Shown here: in pieces, positions 36,363-45,669 of the stretch
Numbering within the stretch: the first letter of the stretch is position 1
Layout of the letters: every line of letters begins with the position of its first letter
Source: Pseudarthrobacter oxydans
Lineage (GTDB): Bacteria > Actinomycetota > Actinomycetes > Actinomycetales > Micrococcaceae
NCBI RefSeq assembly: GCF_030812335.1
Contig: NZ_JAUSSN010000009.1
Coordinates: forward strand, 62,001 to 126,000
Reading direction: 5' to 3'
Length of the DNA stretch: 64,000 nucleotides
Made by a program: the position numbers and the translations under genes
Notes under the pieces: model-generated
Seen by the model: only the letters and a program-made list of their open reading frames with translations
Databases searched by the model: none
What the model was told of the DNA's origin: nothing

Positions 36363-37312
36363 GTATGGGTGCCGCGCTTCGTCAGCCCGAAACCGGAGAG
36401 CCCGCCGAGCTCTCGCGGCAGGCGGACTTCGCCATGTACATGGCCAAGCAGGGCGGCAAGGGACGCTACCAGCGCTTCGATGCCGAGGGATACGACAGGA
36501 TGGCGCAGCGCGCAGCCCTCCGCGCGGATCTTGCCACCGCGGTACCAAGACGGCAACTTCAGCTCGAATACCAGCCAGTGGCCGAGCTGCGCACCGGCGA
36601 AATCGTGGGCGTGGAGGCGCTCGTGCGTTGGAACCACCCCACGCTGGGGCTGCTGCAGCCCGGGGAATTCATCCCGCTGGCCGAAGAGACCGGAGACATC
36701 GAAGCGATCGGCCGCTGGGTGTTAAGCACCGCCAGCCGGCAAGCCGCCCGGTGGCGGACCGCGATGAGCCAATGCGGAAACCTTTGGGTCTCCATCAACC
36801 TCTCCAGCCTTCAGCTGCCCAGCCCGCGGAACCTGGCCGCGATTGAGAGCATCCTGAGGGATCCCGCTTCGCAGGCGGACAAGATCGTCCTGGAGGTCAC
36901 CGAAACGGCGCTGGCCAGCAGCGTCGACGGTGGCATTACCGCGCTCAACCGGTTGAAGAGCTTTGGGGTCCGCATCGCCATCGACGACTTCGGGACCGGC
37001 TATTCGTCGCTGAGCACGTTGGCCGATCTGCCCGCGGACATCCTTAAGATCGACCGCTCATTCCTTGCCGGAGATGACACCGACGGACTGTCCGCCGCCC
37101 TGCTTGAGGGCATCCTGGGGCTGGCGCAGAAGCTCAACCTGGATGCCATCGCCGAAGGCATCGAGGACCCCGCGCAACTGGCTCTGCTCCGCGGCCTGGG
37201 TTGCCGCCTGGGGCAGGGATACCTGCTCTCCCGCCCCGGACCCGCGCGGGCGATCGAGGCCCTCCTCGCCGCGGATGCCCGGCTCCAGCCACCGCCTGAA
37301 GGGCAGGCTTGA
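36359..37312 (+). CDS. GGDEF-EAL signalling protein, second half (end of GGDEF plus EAL)
   Basis: A 317-codon frame in the -1 frame relative to the first half, overlapping its stop by GTGA. Its first 45 codons are the end of the GGDEF domain (ELSRQADFAMYMAKQGGKGR). Then comes a complete EAL phosphodiesterase domain: VEALVRWNHP, VSINLSSLQLPS, IDDFGTGYSSL, and DAIAEGIEDPAQ. It cannot be a natural independent protein in this form; either it is expressed by re-initiation or programmed slip, or the gene is a recent frameshift or a sequencing error. Confidence 0.88.
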   Translation: MSMGAALRQPETGEPAELSRQADFAMYMAKQGGKGRYQRFDAEGYDRMAQRAALRADLATAVPRRQLQLEYQPVAELRTGEIVGVEALVRWNHPTLGLLQPGEFIPLAEETGDIEAIGRWVLSTASRQAARWRTAMSQCGNLWVSINLSSLQLPSPRNLAAIESILRDPASQADKIVLEVTETALASSVDGGITALNRLKSFGVRIAIDDFGTGYSSLSTLADLPADILKIDRSFLAGDDTDGLSAALLEGILGLAQKLNLDAIAEGIEDPAQLALLRGLGCRLGQGYLLSRPGPARAIEALLAADARLQPPPEGQA

Positions 37313-37321
37313 GGGCCGGCG

Positions 37322-39169
37322 TCAGACTCGTGAGGCGGCTCGCCGTCCGGCCTTGAGCAGGCGCAGTCCGCTGGCCAGGACACCGACGTGGCTGAAGGCC
37401 TGCGGGAAGTTCCCCAGGAACTCGCCCGTTTCCGGATGGATCTGTTCCGGCAACAATCCCAACGGGTTCGCGCGGCCGCAGAGCGTCTCGTACAACGCGT
37501 AAGCCTCGTCGAGCCGGCCCTGGCCGGCCAGGTTGTCCACCAGCCAGAAGCTGCACAGCAAGAATGCGCCCTCGCCTCCCGGCAGCCCGTCCGGGGACAC
37601 CTCGGGGAGGTAGCGGTAGAGCAGTCCGTTACCGGCGTCCAGGCCCTCGGCTACGGCCTTGGTGGTGGCGACCATCCGCGGGTCGTCGAAGGCTATGACG
37701 TTGCGGACGGGCAGCGTCAAAAGTGCCGCATCGAGGCCGCCGGTGCCGCCGAGGTGTTCGGTAAACGTCTGCAGTTCAGGGTTCCACGACTGAGTCAGTG
37801 CGGCCTCGCGGATCTCCTTGGCCGCGGCTTCCCACCTCCCTTTCGGGTACGGCAGCCCGTGCTTGCGGGCAATCTGGATGGCCCGGTCCACGGCGACGTA
37901 GCAGAGCGCAGCAGAGTAGGTGAATGGGCGACCCGTGGACCGGATCTCCCAGGGTCCGCTGTCCGGGGTCCGCCAGCTGCTGATCGCCAGTTCAACGATG
38001 GGGACCAGCGCGGCCCAGAGCCGTGCGTCCACGCGCGCGCCGCTGCTCGACCATTGGTAGGCGATATCGATGATCTCCCCGTAGACGTCGTGCTGCTGCT
38101 GGTGGATGGCGCCGTTCCCCCACCGGACCGGCGCAGAGCCGCGGTAGCCGCGCAACAACGGGTCCTGGACCTCCTCCGGCGGCTGCGAGCCGTCCAGGGC
38201 GTACATCACGTGAGGTACGCCATCCCTCTCAACATTCGTCAGCACCCAGGCGAGGAAGACCTCCGCGTCGCTGCGGTCACCGATGCGCCGGAACACGTAA
38301 TTCGAGAAGGACGCGTCGCGCACCCAGGTGTAGCGGTAATCCCAATTGCGCGGCGCTCCGGGCCACTCGGGCAGGGAGGACGTCGCGGCTGCCATGATGG
38401 CGCCCGTCTCTGCGTGGTCCAGCAGCTTAAGGGTCAGCGCCGAGCGCTTCATCAGCTCCGCCTGGGAACCCTGGCAGTCCAGCGCGGAGGCCCAGCGCCG
38501 CCAGGCGGCCACTGTCTGATCGATGAGTTTCCTCGGATCCGGATGCTGCCGGAGCCGGAACCGCCCGGACCAATGCAGGGTTGCCGTGATGGTCTCCCCG
38601 GCCCGCAGCGTCAGCTCGGTGGACAGTCCCCGCCCGTCCGGTGCCAGCTCCACCGACGTCCACAGATAGACTTCCGACACACGGCCGCTGTGCCAGTCGA
38701 AGCGCCAGCCGCCGGCGAGCTCGTCAAAGGTGACGCCGGTCTTGGGCTCCAGCCGGATACGGAGGCGCACGTCGCCTCCCACGGCCTGGACGTGCCGGAG
38801 CAGTTCGCTGCGGCCGGCGGGCACGGGTTCGACCAGGTCGGCGCCGGAGCGAAGGCTCAGGCAGTCCGTGATCTGCAGGGTGCCGCGGTCCGAGGCAAGC
38901 GTGGTGACCAGGACGCAGGAGTCCTCCATGTACCGTTGCGCCGCCGAATGGATGGAGACCGGCGCGATCTCAAAACAGCCGCCGTTCTCCAGGTCGAGGA
39001 TGCCGGCGAGGAACGGCGGGCTGTCGAACTCCGGGATGCACAGCCAGGAGATGGCGCCGTCGCGGCCGACGAGGGCGCAGGTGGACCCGTCGCCGATGAG
39101 ACCATGATCCTCGATGGGCAGGTACCCGTCCCGGCGAACCACCGCGCGCATGTGCGCCGCAGGGAACAC
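37322..39169 (-). CDS. Glycoside hydrolase family 15 protein
   Basis: A 615-aa protein with the GH15 (glucoamylase/trehalase) layout: [20 protein letters not shown] and [15 protein letters not shown] at the N-terminal beta-sandwich, [15 protein letters not shown] in the catalytic toroid, and [16 protein letters not shown] near the end, which holds the second catalytic Glu region. Relatives hydrolyse trehalose or alpha-glucosides. GAAGGAG nine bases upstream of the GTG at 39169 supports that start over the longer frame to 39241. No signal peptide. Confidence 0.92.
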   Translation of the reverse strand: MFPAAHMRAVVRRDGYLPIEDHGLIGDGSTCALVGRDGAISWLCIPEFDSPPFLAGILDLENGGCFEIAPVSIHSAAQRYMEDSCVLVTTLASDRGTLQITDCLSLRSGADLVEPVPAGRSELLRHVQAVGGDVRLRIRLEPKTGVTFDELAGGWRFDWHSGRVSEVYLWTSVELAPDGRGLSTELTLRAGETITATLHWSGRFRLRQHPDPRKLIDQTVAAWRRWASALDCQGSQAELMKRSALTLKLLDHAETGAIMAAATSSLPEWPGAPRNWDYRYTWVRDASFSNYVFRRIGDRSDAEVFLAWVLTNVERDGVPHVMYALDGSQPPEEVQDPLLRGYRGSAPVRWGNGAIHQQQHDVYGEIIDIAYQWSSSGARVDARLWAALVPIVELAISSWRTPDSGPWEIRSTGRPFTYSAALCYVAVDRAIQIARKHGLPYPKGRWEAAAKEIREAALTQSWNPELQTFTEHLGGTGGLDAALLTLPVRNVIAFDDPRMVATTKAVAEGLDAGNGLLYRYLPEVSPDGLPGGEGAFLLCSFWLVDNLAGQGRLDEAYALYETLCGRANPLGLLPEQIHPETGEFLGNFPQAFSHVGVLASGLRLLKAGRRAASRV

Positions 39170-39329
39170 GGTTGCGGACTCCTTCACTCTCCTGAATGCC
39201 TTGCCGTATTTATTCTCCTCCTGACCGGGCGCGTAGACCACAAATTCGACGGCGGCACGTTGATCGGGCTGTTGACCCGCGTCCTAAGGCCATGCTGCGC
39301 GGTGCTGTGCCGGGAATCCGGGCCGCGGG

Positions 39330-39677
39330 TCAGCGCCGGGAGCGCTGCGCCAGCGCGGCATCGAGAACCGCGAGCAGCTCCGGGGTGCGACGCTGCACGC
39401 TGGACGCGTACCGGGTATTTTTTCGAAGGAACTTCTTGATGAACGGGCACACCGGGACAATCTTCAAACCGGCGGCGACCGTCTCGTCGAGGGCATGGGC
39501 CGCGAGCCGTCCGGCGAGCCCCTGGCCGCCGTACTCCTCGTCGATGGCGGTGTGGTAGAAAATCCGGTGGCCCTCGCCGTCGTCGACGTAGGCTGCCTGG
39601 CCGATGACAGTGTCGCCGTCGAGCACCTCATAGCGCGATCGGTCCGGGTTGTTGCGGATGGTGATGGCGGTCTGCAT
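39330..39677 (-). CDS. GNAT-family N-acetyltransferase (YjdJ type)
   Basis: A 115-aa single-domain acetyltransferase: RYEVLDGDTVIGQAAYVDD, TAIDEEYGGQGLAGRLA (acetyl-CoA pyrophosphate loop) and IVPVCPFIKKFL at the end. Such short GNATs have unknown substrates. Separate from its neighbours by 67 bp or more. Confidence 0.9.
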   Translation of the reverse strand: MQTAITIRNNPDRSRYEVLDGDTVIGQAAYVDDGEGHRIFYHTAIDEEYGGQGLAGRLAAHALDETVAAGLKIVPVCPFIKKFLRKNTRYASSVQRRTPELLAVLDAALAQRSRR

Positions 39678-39744
39678 GGGTCTCGTTTCAGAGTGGGATT
39701 TGCGCTCGGGCCGAGCAGGCTGTGGACGGGCTCAGCGACCTGCT

Positions 39745-40743
39745 TCAGTCGCGGGGTCGCAGCCGGGCGTTGGGGAGTGCAGGCGCCGGCAGCGGCGCGG
39801 GTTCACCCGCGGGGAAAGTGCCGAAGCGCAGGCCCGCGGTTTCCGTCCGGGCGGCAGCGGGTGCGTCCTCGGCGCCGATTTCCGCCTGCCACTGTGCCCG
39901 GTATTCGACGATTTCTTCATGGCTTCGTCCCACGAAGTTCCACCACATCACGATCTGCTCGCCCAGGGGTTCGCCTCCGATCAGCAGCACGCGCAGCGGT
40001 TCGACGCCGGCTACCAGGGTCAGGGAGGTCCGCCCGGCCGGCAGGTAGGCTAAGTGGTCCTTGGCGACCGGGTGGCCATCCACCATGAGGACTCCGGCGT
40101 CAACCAGCAGCCCGTGCTCAAAGGTCGGCTCGGCGTCCAGGTTCAGCGTCGCCCCCGCGTCCAGCAGGATTTCAACGCCGAGCAGCGGTGTGTGGGTGGT
40201 GACCGGCGAGGTGGACCCGGCCAGGGTTCCCAGGAAAACGCGCATGACCCAGCCGGGTCCGGACAGCGGATCGGGGCGGTAGTGCTCAAAGGTGGGCTCC
40301 ATCTGGCGGGCACTGTCCGGCAGGGCCACCCAGAGCTGCGCACCGTGCAGCACGTCGGTCCCGGGGGTGGAGAATTCCGAGTGGCTGATGCCCCGTCCGG
40401 CGGTCATCAGGTTGACCTCGCCGGGCCGTACCGCGGCGTGGAAACCGGCCGAGTCTCGGTGCTCAATCTCGCCGGTGAACAGCCAGCTGACCGTCTGCAG
40501 CCCTGTGTGCGGATGGCGCGGCACGTGCATGCCCCCCGATTCGCCGACACGGTCCGGGCCGTAATGGTCAAGAAAGCACCAGGCGCCGATGAGGCTCCGC
40601 TGGCGCTGCGGCAGCGTGCGTCTGACGTCCATCGCCCGCGGCCCGCCCAGCGGGACCTGCCGGGGCACCAGAACTTCCACGCCCACGCAGCTGTCATCGG
40701 TTTCGCACAGGATCTCCTGGGGTGCCACCTCGGTGTTGCTCAT
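39745..40743 (-). CDS. Pirin family protein
   Basis: A 332-aa bicupin. HVPRHPHTGLQTVSWLFTGE supplies two metal His residues near position 75, HSEFSTPG a third, and the second cupin is recognisable around LLDAGATLNLDAEPT. Bacterial pirins are quercetinase-like metalloenzymes or redox-linked regulators. Divergent from the alpha/beta hydrolase across a 61-bp gap. Confidence 0.93.
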   Translation of the reverse strand: MSNTEVAPQEILCETDDSCVGVEVLVPRQVPLGGPRAMDVRRTLPQRQRSLIGAWCFLDHYGPDRVGESGGMHVPRHPHTGLQTVSWLFTGEIEHRDSAGFHAAVRPGEVNLMTAGRGISHSEFSTPGTDVLHGAQLWVALPDSARQMEPTFEHYRPDPLSGPGWVMRVFLGTLAGSTSPVTTHTPLLGVEILLDAGATLNLDAEPTFEHGLLVDAGVLMVDGHPVAKDHLAYLPAGRTSLTLVAGVEPLRVLLIGGEPLGEQIVMWWNFVGRSHEEIVEYRAQWQAEIGAEDAPAAARTETAGLRFGTFPAGEPAPLPAPALPNARLRPRD

Positions 40744-40804
40744 AATGACAGCCTAGCCATCGCACCGCGGTATCCGCAGCCCGTGCAGCCGTCATGATGG
40801 AGTT

Positions 40805-41476
40805 ATGACCATCCCCGAGTTACCCGTCACGATCAGCGTGGGCGAGTCCGCCGTTTCAGGTCTTTACGCCCGTCCCGGGACGACGTCGGCGACCCTGGTT
40901 GTCGCCCACGGGGCGGGGGCCGGCATGGAACACCCGTTCCTGGCCGGGTTCACCCGCGCCCTGAACGGGCTGGGAATCGCCACGCTCCGCTTCAACTTCC
41001 CCTACCGGGAGGCCGGGCGGAAATTCCCCGACAAGCCTCCGGCAGCGGTTGCGGCCTGGCGTGCGGCCATGGCCGACGCCGCTGCCCGGTCGGCGGGCGA
41101 ACCGCTCTGGGCCGGGGGCAAGTCCTTTGGCGGACGGATGGCCTCGATGGCGGTTGCCGAGGGGATGCCCGCGGCCGGACTCATCTACCTCGGCTACCCG
41201 CTCCATCCCCCGGGCAAGCCGGAGAAGCTCCGCGACGAGCACCTCTACGGGCTGAGGCCACCCATGCTCTTCCTGCAAGGCACGCGCGACCCGTTTGCCA
41301 CGCCGGAACTGCTGGAGGCCGTGGCGGCAAGGATTGGTCCGACAGCAACACTGGAGTGGCGCGACGGCGGCGGCCACACCTTCGATGTCAAAGGGTCCAG
41401 GCGCAGCGCTGAGGAGGTCGGCGCATCACTGGCGGGACCCGCCGCGGCCTTCATCGCCGCGCACCGCCCCGGGTGA
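40805..41476 (+). CDS. KANL3/Tex30-type alpha/beta hydrolase
   Basis: A 223-aa hydrolase: LVVAHGAGAGMEHPFL near residue 32, nucleophile elbow GGKSFGGRM near 104 (Ser), LQGTRDPFATPE for the acid and GGGHTFDV for the His. The triad is complete. Substrate unknown. Divergent from the pirin gene. Confidence 0.9.
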   Translation: MTIPELPVTISVGESAVSGLYARPGTTSATLVVAHGAGAGMEHPFLAGFTRALNGLGIATLRFNFPYREAGRKFPDKPPAAVAAWRAAMADAAARSAGEPLWAGGKSFGGRMASMAVAEGMPAAGLIYLGYPLHPPGKPEKLRDEHLYGLRPPMLFLQGTRDPFATPELLEAVAARIGPTATLEWRDGGGHTFDVKGSRRSAEEVGASLAGPAAAFIAAHRPG

Positions 41477-41495
41477 GGCATCGGCATCCGCGGCG

Positions 41496-42779
41496 TCAGA
41501 TCCAGGCGGTCCTGCGCAGCGGCGGTTCGTCGCCGCCGGGCCGCTGCACCAAGATCTGGTTGACGCCGGTCATTCCAGACTCGAAACCCAGGGCACTGGC
41601 GGCCATGTAGAGCCGCCAGACCCGGGCCCGGCCCTCGCCGGCCAGCCGCACCGCCTCGCTCCAGTTCTCCTCGAGGTTCCGCACCCAGGCCCGCAGGGTC
41701 AGGGCATAGTGCCGGCGCAGGGCCTCGACGTCGAGGACTTCCAGTCCGCCGGATTCCAGCGCTCCCACCATCTCCGCCAGGGCCAGCATCTCGCCGTCCG
41801 GGAACACGTAGCGCGGGATGAAGGAGTCCGGATCCGGGGCGGTGGGCCCCGCGTTCCAGGAAATGGCGTGGTTGAGCAGCCGGCCGCCGGGCCGGAGCAG
41901 GCCGTGCAGCCTGGCGACGTACCCGGGCATCTGCTCGCGGCCCACGTGTTCGGACATGCCGATGGAGCTGATCGCGTCGAACGGCCCGTCGGCAACGTCG
42001 CGGTAGTCCTGGACGCGGATGGACACCCGGTCGGTCAGGCCGGCGTCCGCCACGCGCTTGCCCGCCATGGCCGCCTGTTCCCCCGAAAGAGTCACGCCCA
42101 CTACGTCGACTCCGTAGTTCTGCGCCGCGTGGAGGGCGAAGCTCCCCCAGCCGCAGCCGACATCCAGCACCCTCATGCCGGGCTGCAGCCCCAGCTTGCG
42201 GCAGACCAGATCGAGTTTGGCGTCCTGCGCGGCTTCCAGTCCGGTGCCTTCGTCCTGCCAGACCGCGCAGGAGTAGACCATCGACCGGCCGAGGACCAGG
42301 GCGTAGAAGTCGTTGCCGACGTCGTAGTGGTGCGAGATGGCCGCAGCGTCACGCTGCCGCGTGTGCCGCCGGCCGGCGCGGACGATTCTGGCTTCCTCCG
42401 GGGGTGGCGCCGGATTCGGGCCCAGCGCGCCGAGTAGGGCGGCGTTCTTCAGGATGGTCGCCAGTTCGCGGACAGTGGGACGCCGGAAGGGCCCGGGCTC
42501 GGTGAACTTACCGGTAGAACTCAGGGCCGCGAAGCTCGCGAAAACGTCGCCCGGCGCGTCGATGTCCCCGGCAACGTAGGCGCGGCTGAGGCCGAGCTGC
42601 CCGGGCGACCACAGCATCCGGCGGAGCGCCCGCCGCGAGCGGAACTCGATGACCGGAGCGCCGGCGGGGCCGGCCTCCGAACCGTCCCAGGCCTTCAGCC
42701 GCACAGGAATCTCCGCCGTGCCCAAAACGACGGAGAGCACTTCCGCCAGCCGTGGTGCCACCCCGGTCTTTTTGCCCAT
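41496..42779 (-). CDS. Cyclopropane-fatty-acyl-phospholipid synthase family methyltransferase
   Basis: A 427-aa enzyme. SAM motif VLDVGCGWGSFALHAAQ near 195, substrate region HHYDVGNDFYALVLG near 150, and SIGMSEHVGREQMPGYVARL near 260 define the CFA synthase/mycolic methyltransferase family. The N-terminal 140 residues are the usual lipid-binding part. I prefer the second ATG at 42779 because AAGG is eight bases upstream; another ATG lies two codons before. It would modify membrane lipid acyl chains. Confidence 0.9.
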   Translation of the reverse strand: MGKKTGVAPRLAEVLSVVLGTAEIPVRLKAWDGSEAGPAGAPVIEFRSRRALRRMLWSPGQLGLSRAYVAGDIDAPGDVFASFAALSSTGKFTEPGPFRRPTVRELATILKNAALLGALGPNPAPPPEEARIVRAGRRHTRQRDAAAISHHYDVGNDFYALVLGRSMVYSCAVWQDEGTGLEAAQDAKLDLVCRKLGLQPGMRVLDVGCGWGSFALHAAQNYGVDVVGVTLSGEQAAMAGKRVADAGLTDRVSIRVQDYRDVADGPFDAISSIGMSEHVGREQMPGYVARLHGLLRPGGRLLNHAISWNAGPTAPDPDSFIPRYVFPDGEMLALAEMVGALESGGLEVLDVEALRRHYALTLRAWVRNLEENWSEAVRLAGEGRARVWRLYMAASALGFESGMTGVNQILVQRPGGDEPPLRRTAWI

Positions 42780-42927
42780 GATCATGACCTTTCTTCCGGC
42801 GCCTTAGTCCGCTTCCAATCTATTTCGGCGGTCCGCAGACGAACAGGGGCCGGATGGCCCTGCCGCGTTGTGTTTCCGGGGCCAACGCCTCTGGTGCTCC
42901 GCCGCGCAGGGCGCCTACTGTCGTGGG

Positions 42928-43293
42928 ATGACTGAAGCACTGTCGTCTCTCGCGGAGACGTTCAAAAACGTGGGTGTGTCCAGGGCGTACGGACCGGCGG
43001 TGACCGTGGACGGTGAAGAACTGATCCCGGTGGCCCTGGTGTCCTTCGGCTTCGGCGGCGGCGGGAACTCCGGGCCGGGCCCCGCCGGCGCAGCTGCCGG
43101 GGCCGGCGAAGGGCCCGCTGCCGGAGGCGGCGGAGGAGGCTTTGTGCTCCCGCTGGGCGTGTACTGCCGGGGAGGGGACGGGCAGGTGTCGTTCCGGCCC
43201 AACACCATCGCCGTCCTTGCCGGGCTGGTCCCGCTCGTGTGTGCCGTCGGCTACTCGGTCCGCGGCGTGCTGCGCACCCTCCGCCGCCGCTGA
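42928..43293 (+). CDS. GerW/YtfJ family protein
   Basis: A 121-aa protein: TEALSSLAETFKNVGVSRAY, then ELIPVALVSFGFGGGGNSG, a Gly-rich linker, PLGVYCRGGDG and a C-terminal hydrophobic segment. The sequence follows the GerW (YtfJ) family, named for a Bacillus spore-germination factor but present in many non-sporulating actinobacteria. Function here unknown. Palindromes CCCGTGCACGGG and GGGCATGCCC follow it at 43317-43335 in the gap to the convergent TetR gene. Confidence 0.85.
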   Translation: MTEALSSLAETFKNVGVSRAYGPAVTVDGEELIPVALVSFGFGGGGNSGPGPAGAAAGAGEGPAAGGGGGGFVLPLGVYCRGGDGQVSFRPNTIAVLAGLVPLVCAVGYSVRGVLRTLRRR

Positions 43294-43450
43294 CACCGCC
43301 GCGACCATCGTGGAACCCCGTGCACGGGCATGCCCGGGGTCACACTAACGTGCCCGGGAGTTCCTCCGCCCGCAGGGCTGGCAACTGGACGGACGGCCGG
43401 GGAGGGGGTACTGCACGGTCTTGAGTCCGAAGAGAATGAACATCGTGCCA

Positions 43451-44167
43451 TCAGACCTTCTTGATGAGCGGGGCGGCTAGGTGGGCCGAGAGCCCGGACA
43501 GAAGGATGGTGATTCCCTCATCCAGCTCCGCGGCCCCGTCATAGTCGGCAAGCTCGGCAGCCAGGGCACGCAGCCTCGGGAACTCCTTCGGCGGAAGGCG
43601 GTGCAGGCCAAGACGCAGCAAGGCCTCGTTCTCGTCGGGGTCCACGATGAACTCCTGAAGTTCGTTGAGGATGTGGCCGTACAAAAAACCGTAGTAGGCC
43701 CGGTAAACGTGCAGGGCATTGGAGGCGGTGAACCCGGCGTCGATCAGCAGACCCAGAATTTGCTCCAGCGGCCGGAGCGTGCCCAGCGGACGGAGCCCCA
43801 GCGGGGTGGAGAGCGGTCGGGTGACCAGCAACGGCACCACATTGGGATGGCGGAGCGCGAGCAGCCGGAGGTCATGGGCGATGCGCCGCAGCTGTCCCTG
43901 CCAGTCCGGGTCGTCACCGAAGATGGCCAGCTCGTCCAGGACGAGCTCGGTGACGCCGTCCAGGAGCGCGGCGCGGTTGGCTGCGTAACGGTACAGCCCC
44001 ATCGGGTCCCGGTGCAGGGCCTGCCCCAACCGGCGCATGGTCAACGCCTCAAGTCCCTCGTCGTCGACAAGTTTCAGCGCGGCGGCCAGAACGACTTCGC
44101 GGCTGAGGCGGTTTTTCCGGGCGCCACTGCCGGCTTCGTCGCCTGCGGTTTGCTGCGGGATTGTCAT
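43451..44167 (-). CDS. TetR-family regulator with TetR_C-like effector domain
   Basis: A 238-aa regulator: SREVVLAAALKLVDDEGLEA, TMRRLGQALHRDPMGLYRYA form the helix-turn-helix near residues 20-65, followed by an all-helical ligand-binding domain. The ATG at 44167 is preceded by GAGGA at 12 bases; a GTG at 44179 is possible. Divergent from the small gene at 44388, with two palindromes in the gap. Confidence 0.92.
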   Translation of the reverse strand: MTIPQQTAGDEAGSGARKNRLSREVVLAAALKLVDDEGLEALTMRRLGQALHRDPMGLYRYAANRAALLDGVTELVLDELAIFGDDPDWQGQLRRIAHDLRLLALRHPNVVPLLVTRPLSTPLGLRPLGTLRPLEQILGLLIDAGFTASNALHVYRAYYGFLYGHILNELQEFIVDPDENEALLRLGLHRLPPKEFPRLRALAAELADYDGAAELDEGITILLSGLSAHLAAPLIKKV

Positions 44168-44230
44168 CGTGCGTGCCACTTCCTCAAGCTCCGGGCCAGG
44201 CGCCGCGACCGCGGCACCACTTGCCTAACT

Positions 44231-44261
44231 CGTAGTCTACGCCTAAAATCTACAATGTAGA
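44231..44261. promoter_or_regulatory. Paired palindromes, likely TetR operator
   Basis: CGTAGTCTACG at 44231-44241 and TCTACAATGTAGA at 44249-44261 are both perfect palindromes and share the half site CTAC/GTAG. They lie between the divergent TetR gene and the gene at 44388, so binding could control both. Confidence 0.65.
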
Positions 44262-44387
44262 CATGCCGGGACGACGCCTGGCCCCGGCCTTCGGGCCCAC
44301 CCTTCAGCGCCTTGTGCACGGCGCCGAAGGACACGCTGCTGTAGCCACACGGCGGCATTCACCGCACAGCACGGATGAGAGCCAACC

Positions 44388-44660
44388 ATGGCCGCTTCAC
44401 TGACTGCTTCTGCCCACATCGACCGCTTCCTTGCCGAGGCAACCACCGAAGGAACCGACGACGGCAACTCGCTGAGGAAAGACCAGCTCTATGGTCTGTA
44501 CATCAGCTGGTGCCTGTTGCACAACGCCGCACCGCACCCGGTCGCGGAGTTCTGGGCTGCCCTGAAGGCCCACCGCGTCAAGCCCGGCCGCAGCCGGCTC
44601 CGGATGGCGGGACCGGCAGCCACCGATTACATCCTGGCGTCGTATCCGGCGCTGAACTGA
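44388..44660 (+). CDS. Small hypothetical protein with primase-C-terminal-like domain
   Basis: A 90-aa protein. KDQLYGLYISWCLLHNAAPH, then PVAEFWAALKAHRV, has the shape of the winged-helix domain found at the C-terminus of phage and plasmid primase-helicases (D5/P4 style). No helicase is present, so it may be a domesticated DNA-binding module. Its promoter region overlaps the paired TetR palindromes. Confidence 0.75.
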   Translation: MAASLTASAHIDRFLAEATTEGTDDGNSLRKDQLYGLYISWCLLHNAAPHPVAEFWAALKAHRVKPGRSRLRMAGPAATDYILASYPALN

Positions 44661-44736
44661 GCGTGGCGGGGCCGCACCTGTCCCTCGGCGCGCCTGCCCG
44701 GCCAGGGGCCCTGCGCACGGCCCGGCGTGAAAGACT

Positions 44737-45663
44737 GTGGGCGTGAACAACCCAATGGACGTGCCGGTGGAGACGATGCGGGACGCTGACGTGCCGCAAT
44801 GGTGGGGGCGGCTCGGGCTTCCGGGCCTGATCGATATCCATACGCACTTCCTTCCGGAGCGGATGCTGCGTCGGGTGTGGGCGCACTTCGACGAGGCGGG
44901 CCCGCTCATCGGCCGCCCCTGGCCCATTACCTACCGCACGGACGAGGCGACCAGGCTGGCCCGGCTGCGGCAGTTGGGGCTGCGCCATTTCACCGCACTG
45001 ACCTACGCGCACCGCCCGGGCATGGCGGCCGAACTCACCGACTTTGCCCTCGAACTGGCCGCTGCAGAGCCCGACTGCGTCCCGAGCGCCACCTTCTTCC
45101 CCGAGGACGGTGTCCTGGATCAGGTGCGGTCGGCCTTGGAACGCGGCGCCCGGGTCTTCAAGATCCACGCCCAGGTGGGCGGATTCGATCTGCGCGAGCC
45201 GGTCCTCGACCCGGTCTGGGGGCTGCTCGCCGAGACGGGTGTTCCGGTCGTTGTGCACGTCGGCAGCGGCCCGGTTCCCCGTCCCGGCTTCACCGGCCCG
45301 GACAAGCTTGAGGGGGTCATGCGCCGCCATCCCCAGCTGACCGCCGTCGTCGCCCATCTGGGGGCCCCCGAGTATGGCGAGTTCCTGGACCTGGCCGAGA
45401 CGTACCCCCGCATTCATCTGGACACCACCATGGTCTTCACGGACTTCTTCGAAGCCGCCGCACCCTTTCCGCCCGAGCTCCTGCCGCGGCTGGCCGCGAT
45501 GCCGGAGCGGATTGTGCTCGGCAGCGACTTCCCGAACATCCCGTACGCCTACGCCCATCAGCTGGAGGCGCTGGAACGGCTCCGCGACAAGGAGCCCGGG
45601 CTCGACGACGACTGGCTGCGCACGGTCTGCTGGTTCAACGGCCAGCGCCTGCTGGGCGTCTGA
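44737..45663 (+). CDS. Amidohydrolase family protein
   Basis: A 308-aa TIM-barrel metal hydrolase: LIDIHTHFLPERMLRRV gives the HxH metal pair near residue 34, PVVVHVGSGP the next His, VVAHLGAPE the third and VLGSDFPN the catalytic Asp. It resembles the PF04909 group of amidohydrolases and decarboxylases. The start may be GTG 44737, GTG 44743 or ATG 44755; no clear ribosome binding site decides. Confidence 0.88.
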   Translation: MGVNNPMDVPVETMRDADVPQWWGRLGLPGLIDIHTHFLPERMLRRVWAHFDEAGPLIGRPWPITYRTDEATRLARLRQLGLRHFTALTYAHRPGMAAELTDFALELAAAEPDCVPSATFFPEDGVLDQVRSALERGARVFKIHAQVGGFDLREPVLDPVWGLLAETGVPVVVHVGSGPVPRPGFTGPDKLEGVMRRHPQLTAVVAHLGAPEYGEFLDLAETYPRIHLDTTMVFTDFFEAAAPFPPELLPRLAAMPERIVLGSDFPNIPYAYAHQLEALERLRDKEPGLDDDWLRTVCWFNGQRLLGV

Positions 45664-45669
45664 CCCTGC

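Noticed and set aside
37388..39439. Long plus-strand frame opposite the GH15 gene
   Set aside because: The minus strand carries all GH15 motifs; the opposite frame is compositional.
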